Source of the DNA: Cervus elaphus
Taxonomy: Eukaryota; Chordata; Mammalia; Artiodactyla; Cervidae
Direction of reading: 5' to 3'
Assembly: GCF_910594005.1 (NCBI RefSeq)
Contig: NW_025316714.1
Coordinates: forward strand, 380,001 to 444,000
Length of the DNA: 64,000 nucleotides
Shown here one piece after another: positions 23,800-33,429 of this stretch (positions are counted from its first letter, which is position 1; each line of letters starts with the position of its first letter). A model generated the notes under the pieces. That model was given only the letters and a program-made list of their open reading frames with translations, had not been told where the DNA came from and searched no databases. The position numbers were made by a program, and so were the translations under genes.

Positions 23800-25330
23800 A
23801 GGAGCATGAAAAGGTGTGAAAAATGCAAGGAGCATGAAAAGGTGTGAAAAATATGAGGAGCAAAAAAAAAAAAAAAAAAAAGACCAGGACCATGAATAGG
23901 TGTGAAAAATGCGAGGAGCAAAAAAAAAAAAAAGACGAGGAGCATGAAAAGGTGTGAAAAATGCAAGGAGCATGAAAAGGTGTGAAAAATTTGAGGAGCA
24001 AAAAAAAAAAAAAAATAAAGACCAGGACCATGAATAGGTGTGAAAAATGCGAGGAGCAAAAAAAAAAAAAAAAAAGACCAGGAGCATGAAAAGGTGTGAA
24101 AAATTTGAGGAGCAAAAAAAAAAAAAAAAAAAGAAAGACCAGGAGCATGAAAAGGTGTGAAAAATGCGAGGAGAAAAAAAAACAAAAAAGACGAGGAGCA
24201 TGAAAAGGTGTGAAAAATGCGAGGAGCAAAAAAAAAAAAAGAAACACCAGGAGCATGAAAAGGTGTGAAAAATGCGAGGAGCAAAAAAAAAAAAAAAAAA
24301 AGAAAGACCAGGAGCATGAAAAGGTGTGAAAAATGCGAGGAGCATGAAAAGATGTGAAAAATGCGAGGAGCATGAAAAGGTGTGAAAAATGCGAGGAGCA
24401 AAAAAAAAAAAAGACGAGGAGCATGAAAAGGTGTGAAAAATGCGAGGAGCAAAAAAAAAAAAAAGACGAGGAGCATGAAAAGGTGTGAAAAAAGCAAGGA
24501 GCAAAAAAAAAAAAAGAAAGACCAGGAGCATGATAAGGTGTGAAAAATGCAAGGAGCAAGAAAAGGTGTGAAAAATTTCAGGAGCAAAAAAAAAAAAAAA
24601 AAAAGACCAGGAACATGAAAAGGTGTGAAAAATGCGAGGAGCAAAAAAAAAAAAAAAAAGACCAGGAACATGAAAAGGTGTGAAAATTGCTAGGAGCAAA
24701 AAAAAAAAAAAAAAAAGAACAGGAGCATGAAAAGGTGTGAAAAATTTGAGGAGCAAAAAAAAAAAAAAAAAAAAGAAAGACGAGGAGCATGAAAAGGTGT
24801 GAAAAATGCGAGGAGCAAAACAAAAAAAGAAAAGACCAGGAACATGAAAAGGTGTGAAAAATGCGAGGAGCAAAAAAAAAAAAGAAAGACCAGGAGCATG
24901 AAAAGGTGTGAAAAATGCGAGGAGCAAAAAAAAAAAAAAGAAGAGGAGCATGAAAAAGTTTGAAAAATGCAAGGAGCATGAAAAGGTGTGAAAAATGCAA
25001 GGAGCATGAAAAGGTGTGAAAAATGCAAGGAGCATGAAAAGGTGTGAAAAATTTGAGAGGCAAAAAAAAAAAAAAAAAAAAAGACCAGGAGCATGAAAAG
25101 GTGTGAGAAATGCGGGGAGCAAAAAAAAAAAAAGAAAGACCAGGAGCATGAAAAGGTGTGAAAAATGCGAGGAGAAAAAAAAAAAAAAGAAAGACCAGGA
25201 GCATGAAAAGGTGTGAAAAATGCGAGGAGCAAAAAAAAAAAAAAAGACGAGGAGCATGAAAAGGTGTGAAAAATGCAAGGAGCATGAAAAGGTGTGAAAA
25301 ATGCAAGGAGCATGAAAAGGTGTGAAAAAT
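23800..25330 (+). repeat. Displaced duplicate block, partner at 42,398-43,927
   Basis: A run of otherwise rare variants recurs 18.6 kb away: GAAACACCAGG (24,241 and 42,840), GCATGATAAGG (about 24,528 and 43,128), GGAGCAAGAAAAGG (24,555 and 43,151), AAATTGCTAGG (about 24,687 and 43,285), AAAACA7GAAAAGACC (about 24,820 and 43,418) and TTTGAGAGGC (about 25,052 and 43,649). At about 25,330 this copy reads TTTCAGG where the partner reads TTTGAGG, and collinearity stops. Confidence 0.8.
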
Positions 25331-25848
25331 TTCAGGAGCAAAAAAAAAAAAAAAAAAAAGACCAGGAACATGAAAAGGTGTGAAAAATGCGAGGAGCAAA
25401 AAAAAAAAAAAAAACCAGGAACATGAAAAGGTGTGAAAAATGCGAGGAGCAAAAAAAAAAAAAAAGACGAGGAGCATGAAAAGGTGTGAAAAATGCGAGG
25501 AGCAAAAAAAAAAAAAAAGACGAGGAGCATGAAAAGGTGTGAAAAATGCGAGGAGCAAAAAAAAAAAAAAAGACGAGGAGCATGAAAAGGTGTGAAAAAT
25601 GCGAGGAGCAAAAAAAAAAAAAAGAAAGACCAGGAGCATGAAAAGGTGTGAAAAATGCGAGGAGCATGAAAACATGTGAAAAATGCGAGGAGCATGAAAA
25701 GGTGTGAAAAATGCGAGGAGCAAAAAAAAAAAAAAAAAAAGAAAGAGCAGGAGCATGAAAAGGTGTGAAAAATGCGAGGAGCATGAAAAGATGTGAAAAA
25801 TGCGAGGAGCATGAAAAGCTGTGAAAAATGAGAGGAGCAAAAAAAAAA

Positions 25849-25925
25849 CAGAAAAATACGAGGAGCAGAAAGGCATGAAAAGGTGTGAAAAATACCATGA
25901 TCATGAAAAGGTTGAAAAATGCAGG
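25849..25925 (+). repeat. Most divergent repeat units in the window
   Basis: The A-tract is broken by ACAG. The next units read ATACGAGGAGCAGAAAGGC, ATACCATGATCATG and GGTTGAAAAATGC, instead of the usual GACGAGGAGCATG and GGTGTG forms. Comparison with the equivalent place near 26,770-26,860 shows several substitutions plus small insertions and deletions within about 75 bp. It includes a 10-bp palindrome CATGATCATG (25,896-25,905) not seen elsewhere. It is still recognisably the same satellite. Confidence 0.8.
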
Positions 25926-28849
25926 GAGCATGAAAAGGTGTGAAAAATTTGAGGAGCAAAAAAAAAAAAAAAAAAAGACCAGGAACATGAAAAGGTGTGA
26001 AAAATGCGAGGAGCAAAAAAAAAAAAAAAAAAGACCAGGAACATGAAATGGTGTGAAAATTGCAAGGAGCAAAAAAAAAAAAAAAAAAAAAGAATAGGAG
26101 CATGAAAAGGTGTGAAAAATGCGAGGAGCAAAAAAAAAAAAAAAAAAAAAAGACCAGGAACATGAAAAGGTGTGAAAAATGCGAGCAGCAAAAAAAAAAA
26201 AAAAAAAACCAGGAACATGAAAAGGTGTGAAAAATGCGAGGAGCAAAAAAAAAAAAAAAGACGAGGAGCATGAAGAGGTGTGAAAAATGCGAGGAGAAAA
26301 AAAAAAAAAAGAAAGACCAGGAGCATGAAAAGGTGTGAAAAATGCGAGGAGCATGAAAAGGTGTGAAAAATGCGAGGAGAAAAAAAAAAAAAGAAAGACG
26401 AGGAACATGAAAAGGTGTGAAAAATGCGAGGAGCAAAAAAAAAAAAAAAAAAAGAAAGACCAGGAGCATGAAAAGGTGTGAAAAATGCGAGGAGCAAAAA
26501 AAAAAAAAGACGAGGAGCATGAAAAGGTGTGAAAAATGCGAGGAGCAAAAAAAAAAAAAAGAAAGACCAGGAGCATGAAAAGGTGTGAAAAATGCGAGGA
26601 GCATGAAAACATGTGAAAAATGCGAGGAGCATGAAAAGGTGTGAAAAATGCGAGGAGCAAAAAAAAAAAAAAAAAAAGAAAGACCAGGAGCATGAAAAGG
26701 TGTGAAAAATGCGAGGAGCATGAAAAGATGTGAAAAATGCGAGGAGCATGAAAAGGTGTGAAAAATGAGAGGAGCAAAAAAAAAAAAAGACGAGGAGCAT
26801 GAAAAGGTGTGAAAAATGCAAGGAGCATGAAAAGGTGTGAAAAATGCAGGGAGCATGAAAAGGTGTGAAAAATTTGAGGAGCAAAAAAAAAAAAAAAAAA
26901 AAGACCAGGAACATGAAAAGGTGTGAAAAATGCGAGGAGCAAAAAAAAAAAAAAAAAAGACCAGGAACATGAAATGGTGTGAAAATTGCAAGGAGCAAAA
27001 AAAAAAAAAAAAAAAGAATAGGAGCATGAAAAGGTGTGAAAAATGCGAGGAGCAAAAAAAAAAAAAAAAAAAAAGACCAGGAACATGAAAAGGTGTGAAA
27101 AATGCGAGGAGCAAAAAAAAAAAAAAAAAAACCAGGAACATGAAAAGGTGTGAAAAATGCGAGGAGCAAAAAAAAAAAAAAAGACGAGGAGCATGAAAAG
27201 GTGTGAAAAATGCAAGGAGCATGAAAAGGTGTGAAAAATATGAGGAGCAAAAAAAAAAAAAAAAAAAAAGACCAGGACCATGAATAGGTGTGAAAAATGC
27301 GAGGAGCAAAAAAAAAAAAAAGACGAGGAGCATGAAAAGGTGTGAAAAATGCAAGGAGCATGAAAAGGTGTGAAAAATTTGAGGAGCAAAAAAAAAAGAA
27401 AAATAAAGACCAGGACCATGAATAGGTGTGAAAAATGCGAGGAGCAAAAAAAAAAAAAAAAAAAGACCAGGAGCATGAAAAGGTGTGAAAAATTTGAGGA
27501 GCAAAAAAAAAAAAAAAAAAAAAAAGACCAGGAGCATGAAAAGGTGTGAAAAAGGCGAGGAGAAAAAAAAAAAAAAAGACGAGGAGCATGAAAAGGTGTG
27601 AAAAATGCGAGGAGCAAAAAAAAAAAAAGAAAGACCAGGAGCATGAAAAGGTGTGAAAAATGCGAGGAGCAAAAAAAAAAAAAAAAAAAGAAAGACCAGG
27701 AGCATGAAAAGGTGTGAAAAATGCGAGGAGCATGAAAACGTGTGAAAAATGCGAGGAGCATGAAAAGGTGTGAAAAATGCGAGGAGGAAAAAAAAAAAAA
27801 GACGAGGAGCATGAAAAGGTGTGAAAAATGCGAGGAGCAAAAAAAAAAAAAAGACGAGGAGCATGAAAAGGTGTGAAAAAAGCGAGGAGCAAAAAAAAAA
27901 AAAAGAAAGACCAGGAGCATGAAAAGGTGTGAAAAATGCAAGGAGCAAGAAAAGGTGTGAAAAATTTCAGGAGCAAAAAAAAAAAAAAAAAAAGACCAGG
28001 AGCATGAAAAGGTGTGAGAAATGCGGGGAGCAAAAAAAAAAAAAGAAAGACCAGGAGCATGAAAAGGTGTGAAAAATGCGAGGAGAAAAAAAAAAAAAAG
28101 AAAGACCAGGAGCATGAAAAGGTGTGAAAAATGCGAGGAGCAAAAAAAAAAAAAAGACGAGGAGCATGAAAAGGTGTGAAAAATGCAAGGAGCATGAAAA
28201 GGTGTGAAAAATGCAAGGAGCATGAAAAGGTGTGAAAAATTTGAGGAGCAAAAAAAAAAAAAAAAAAAAAAGACCAGGACCATGAATAGGTGTGAAAAAT
28301 GCGAGGAGCAAAAAAAAAAAAAGACGAGGAGCATGAAAAGGTGTGAAAAATGCAAGGAGCATGAAAAGGTGTGAAAAATTTCAGGAGCAAAAAAAAAAAA
28401 AAAAAAAAGACCAGGAACATGAAAAGGTGTGAAAAATGCGAGGAGAAAAAAAAAAAAAAAGACGAGGAGCATGAAAAGGTGTGAAAAATGCGAGGAGCAA
28501 AAAAAAAAAAAGAAAGACCAGGAGCATGAAAAGGTGTGAAAAATGCGAGGAGCATGAAAAGGTGTGAAAAATGCGAGGAGCAAAAAAAAAAAAAAAAAAA
28601 AGAAAGACCAGGAGCATGAAAAGGTGTGAAAAAGGCGAGGAGCAAAAAAAAAAAAAAAGACCAGGAGCATGAAAAGGTGTGAAAAATGCGAGGAGCAAAA
28701 AAAAAAAAAAGAAAGACCAGGAGCATGAAAAGGTGTGAAAAATGCGAGGAGCATGAAAACATGTGAAAAATGCGAGGAGCATGAAAAGGTGTGAAAAATG
28801 CGAGGAGCAAAAAAAAAAAAAAAAAAAGAAAGACCAGGAGCATGAAAAG

Positions 28850-30600
28850 GTGTGAAAAATGCGAGGAGCATGAAAAGATGTGAAAAATGCGAGGAGCATG
28901 AAAAGGTGTGAAAAATGAGAGGAGTAAAAAAAAAAAAAAGACGAGGAGCATGAAAAGGTGTGAAAAATGCAAGGAGCATGAAAAGGTGTGAAAAATGCAG
29001 GGAGCATGAAAAGGTGTGAAAAATTTGAGGAGCAAAAAAAAAAAAAAAAAAAAAGACCAGGAACATGAAAATGTGTGAAAAATGCGAGGAGCAAAAAAAA
29101 AAAAAACAAAAGACCAGGAACATGAAATGGTGTGAAAATTGCAAGGAGCAAAAAAAAAAAAAAAAAAAAGAATAGGAGCATGAAAAGGTGTGAAAAATGC
29201 GAGGAGCAAAAAAAAAAAAAAAAAAAAAGACCAGGAACATGAAAAGGTGTGAAAAATGCGAGCAGCAAAGAAAAAAAAAAAAAACCAAGAACATGAAAAG
29301 GTGTGAAAAATGCGAGGAGCAAAAAAAAAAAAAAAGACGAGGAACATGAAAAGGTGTGAAAAATGCGAGGAGAAAAAAAAAAAAAAAGAAAGACCAGGAG
29401 CATGAAAAGGTGTGAAAAATGCGAGGAGCATGAAAAGGTGTGAAAAATGCGAGGAGAAAAAAAAAAAAAGAAAGACGAGGAACATGAAAAGGTGTGAAAA
29501 ATGCGAGGAGCAAAAAAAAAAAAAAAAAAAGAAAGACCAGGAGCATGAAAAGGTGTGAAAAATGCGAGGAGCAAAAAAAAAAAAAGACGAGGAGCATGAA
29601 AAGGTGTGAAAAATGCGAGGAGCAAAAAAAAAAAAAAGAAAGACCAGGAGCATGAAAAGGTGTGAAAAATGCGAGGAGCATGAAAACATGTGAAAAATGC
29701 GAGGAGCATGAAAAGGTGTGAAAAATGCGAGGAGCAAAAAAAAAAAAAAAAAAAAGAAAGACCAGGAGCATGAAAAGGTGTGAAAAATGCGAGGAGCATG
29801 AAAAGATGTGAAAAATGCGAGGAGCATGAAAAGGTGTGAAAAATGAGAGGAGCAAAAAAAAAAAAGACGAGGAGCATGAAAAGGTGTGAAAAATGCAAGG
29901 AGCATGAAAAGGTGTGAAAAATGCAAGGAGCATGAAAAGGTGTGAAAAATTTGAGGAGCAAAAAAAAAAAAAAAAAAAAAGACCAGGAACATGAAAAGGT
30001 GTGAAAAATGCGAGGAGCAAAAAAAAAAAAAAAAAAGACCAGGAACATGAAATGGTGTGAAAATTGCAAGGAGCAAAAAAAAAAAAAAAAAAAGAATAGG
30101 AGCATGAAAAGGTGTGAAAAATGCGAGGAGCAAAAAAAAAAAAAAAAAAAAAAGACCAGGAACAAGAAAAGGTGTGAAAAAAGCGAGGAGCAAAAAAAAA
30201 AAAAAAAAAACCAGGAACATGAAAAGGTGTGAAAAATGCGAGGAGCAAAAAAAAAAAAAAAAGACGAGGAGCATGAAAAGGTGTGAAAAATGCAAGGAGC
30301 ATGAAAAGGTGTGAAAAATATGAGGAGCAAAAAAAAAAAAAAAAAAAAGACCAGGACCATGAATAGGTGTGAAAAATGCGAGGAGCAAAAAAAAAAAAAA
30401 GACGAGGAGCATGAAAAGGTGTGAAAAATGCAAGGAGCATGAAAAGGTGTGAAAAATTTGAGGAGCAAAAAAAAAAGAAAAATAAAGACCAGGACCATGA
30501 ATAGGTGTGAAAAATGCGAGGAGCAAAAAAAAAAAAAAAAAAAAGACCAGGAGCATGAAAAGGTGTGAAAAATTTGAGGAGCAAAAAAAAAAAAAAAAAA
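28850..30600 (+). repeat. Type B block R, copy 1
   Basis: Block order: a GATGTG compact trimer, a TGAGAGG unit, TTTGAGG, ACAAAAGACC linker, AAATTGCAAGG, GAATAG linker, GCGAGCAGC followed by AAAG-interrupted tract (about 29,263), CCAAGAACATG, an ACATGTG trimer, TATGAGG, then GA5TAAAGACC (about 30,479). The same order recurs at about 37.6-39.3 kb (offset about 8,750) and, in shortened form, from 33.43 kb. Confidence 0.7.
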
Positions 30601-31350
30601 AGAAAGACCAGGAGCATGAAAAGGTGTGAAAAATGCGAGGAGAAAAAAAAAAAAAAAGACGAGGAGCATGAAAAGGTGTGAAAAATGCGAGGAGCAAAAA
30701 AAAAAAAAGAAAGACCAGGAGCATGAAAAGGTGTGAAAAATGCGAGGAGCATGAAAAGAGGTGAAAAATGCGAGGAGCATGAAAAGGTGTGAAAAATGCG
30801 AGGAGCAAAAAAAAAAAAGACGAGGAGCATGAAAAGGTGTGAAAAATGCGAGGAGCAAAAAAAAAAAAAAGACGAGGAGCATGAAAAGGTGAGAAAAAAG
30901 CGAGGAGCAAAAAAAAAAAAAAGAAAGACCAGGAGCATGAAAAGGTGTGAAAAATGCAAGGAGCAAGAAAAGGTGTGAAAAATTTCAGGAGCAAAAAAAA
31001 AAAAAAAAAAAAGACCAGGAACATGAAAAGGTGTGAAAAATGCGAGGAGCAAAAAAAAAAAAAAAAAAGACCAGGAACATGAAAAGGTGTGAAAAATGCA
31101 AGGAGCAAAAAAAAAAAAAAAAAAAGAACAGGAGCATGAAAAGGTGTGAAAAATTTGAGGAGCAAAAAAAAAAAAAAAAAAAAGAAAGACGAGGAGCATG
31201 AAAAGGTGTGAAAAATGCGAGGAGCAAAAAAAAAAAAAAGACGAGGAGCATGAAAAAGTTTGAAAAATGCAAGGAGCATGAAAAGGTGTGAAAAATGCAA
31301 GGAGCATGAAAAGGTGTGAAAAATGCAAGGAGCATGAAAAGGTGTGAAAA

Positions 31351-31500
31351 ATGGGAGGAGCAAAAAAAAAAAAAAGAAAGCCCAGGAGTGTGAAAAGGTG
31401 TGAAAAATGCGAGGAGCAAAAAAAAAAAAAAAAGATCAGGAGCATGAAAAGGTGTGAAAAATTCGAGGAGCAAAAAAAAAAAAAGACGAGGAGCATGAAA
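31351..31500 (+). repeat. CCCAGGAGTG/GATC marker cassette (type member)
   Basis: Order: TGGGAGGAGC, A-tract, GAAAGCCCAGGAGTGTG, GGTGTG unit, A-tract, GATCAGG linker, TTCGAGG unit, A-tract, GACGAGG. Recurs at about 32.79 (with GAGGGTG), 35.81, 40.27, 45.10, 46.90, 48.87, 54.80, 56.35, 57.26 and 62.78 kb. Shortened forms lacking the CCCAGG unit are near 37.37 and 58.82 kb. It is always preceded by the GAAAAAGTTTG unit and followed by TTTGAGAGGC. It is a useful phase marker for higher-order repeats and is absent from the first 31 kb. Confidence 0.85.
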
Positions 31501-31793
31501 AGGTGTGAAAAATGCAAGGAGCATGAAAAGGTGTGAAAAATTTGAGAGGCAAAAAAAAAAAAAAAAAAAAAAGACCAGGAGCATGAAAAGGTGTGAGAAA
31601 TGCGGGGAGCAAAAAAAAAAAAAGAAAGACCAGGAGCATGAAAAGGTGTGAAAAATGCGAGGAGAAAAAAAAAAAAAAGAAAGACCAGGAGCATGAAAAG
31701 GTGTGAAAAATGCGAGGAGCAAAAAAAAAAAAAAGACGAGGAGCATGAAAAGGTGTGAAAAATGCAAGGAGCATGAAAAGGTGTGAAAAATGC

Positions 31794-31850
31794 GAGAAGC
31801 ATGAAAAGTTGAGAAAAATGCAAGGAGCATGAAAAGGTGTGAAAAATTTG
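31794..31850 (+). repeat. Type A-like GTTGAG unit inside type B
   Basis: GAAGCATG...GTTGAGAAAAATGCAAGG occurs within a compact run in type B. GTTGAG is otherwise a type A variant (804, 6,781, 13,294 and 19,428). The run has one more 28-mer than its counterpart near 36,240, so an extra unit has entered here by insertion or conversion. Confidence 0.65.
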
Positions 31851-33429
31851 AGGAGCAAAAAAAAAAAAAAAAAAAAAGACCAGGACCATGAATAGGTGTG
31901 AAAAATGCGAGGAGCAAAAAAAAAAAAAAAGACGAGGAGCATGAAAAGGTGTGAAAAATGCGAGGAGCAAAAAAAAAAAAAGAAAGACCAGGAGCATGAA
32001 AAGGTGTGAAAAATGCGAGGAGCAAAAAAAAAAAAAAAAAAAGAAAGACCAGGAGCATGAAAAGGTGTGAAAAATGCGAGGAGCATGAAAAGATGTGAAA
32101 AATGCGAGGAGCATGAAAAGGTGTGAAAAATGCGAGGAGCAAAAAAAAAAAAAGACGAGGAGCATGAAAAGGTGTGAAAAATGCGAGGAGCAAAAAAAAA
32201 AAAAAGACGAGGAGCATGAAAAGGTGTGAAAAAAGCGAGGAGCAAAAAAAAAAAAAGAAAGACCAGGAGCATGAAAAGGTGTGAAAAATGCAAGGAGCAA
32301 AAAAAGGTGTGAAAAATGTAAGGAGAAAAAAAAAAAAAAAAAAAAAGACCAGGAACATGAAAAGGTGTGAAAAATGCGAGGAGCAAAAAAAAAAAAAAAA
32401 AGACCAGGAACATGAAAAGGTGTGAAAATTGCAAGGAGCAAAAAAAAAAAAAAAAAAAAGAACAGGAGCATGAAAAGGTGTGAAAAATTTGAGGAGCAAA
32501 AAAAAAAAAAAAAAAAAAGAAAGACGAGGAGCATGAAAAGGTGTGAAAAATGCGAGGAGCAAAACAAAAAAAGAAAAGACCAGGAACATGAAAAGGTGTG
32601 AAAAATGCGAGGAGCAAAAAAAAAAAAGAAAGACCAGGAGCATGAAAAGGTGTGAAAAATGCGAGGAGCAAAAAAAAAGACGAGGAGCATGAAAAAGTTT
32701 GAAAAATGCAAGGAGCATGAAAAGGTGTGAAAAATGCAAGGAGCATGAAAAGGTGTGAAAAATGCAAGGAGCATGAAAAGGTGTGAAAAATGGGAGGAGC
32801 AAAAAAAAAAAAAAAAGAAAGCCCAGGAGGGTGAAAAGGTGTGAAAAATGCGAGGAGCAAAAAAAAAAAAAAAAGATCAGGAGCATGAAAAGGTGTGAAA
32901 AATTCGAGGAGCAAAAAAAAAAAAAGACGAGGAGCATGAAAAGGTGTGAAAAATGCAAGGAGCATGAAAAGGTGTGAAAAATTTGAGAGGCAAAAAAAAA
33001 AAAAAAAAAAAAGACCAGGAGCATGAAAAGGTGTGAGAAATGCGGGGAGCAAAAAAAAAAAAAGAAAGACCAGGAGCATGAAAAGGTGTGAAAAATGCGA
33101 GGAGAAAAAAAAAAAAAAGAAAGACCAGGAGCATGAAAAGGTGTGAAAAATGCGAGGAGCAAAAAAAAAAAAAAGACGAGGAGCATGAAAAGGTGTGAAA
33201 AATGCAAGGAGCATGAAAAGGTGTGAAAAATGCAAGGAGCATGAAAAGGTGTGAAAAATTTGAGGAGCAAAAAAAAAAAAAAAAAAAAAAGACCAGGACC
33301 ATGAATAGGTGTGAAAAATGCGAGGAGCAAAAAAAAAAAAAGACGAGGAGCATGAAAAGGTGTGAAAAATGCAAGGAGCATGAAAAGGTGTGAAAAATTT
33401 CAGGAGCAAAAAAAAAAAAAAAAGAAAGA

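Noticed and set aside
25896..25905. CATGATCATG palindrome as a protein operator
   Set aside because: It is a single 10-bp occurrence in a decayed unit with no gene nearby. It is most simply a product of local mutation next to the usual CATG.
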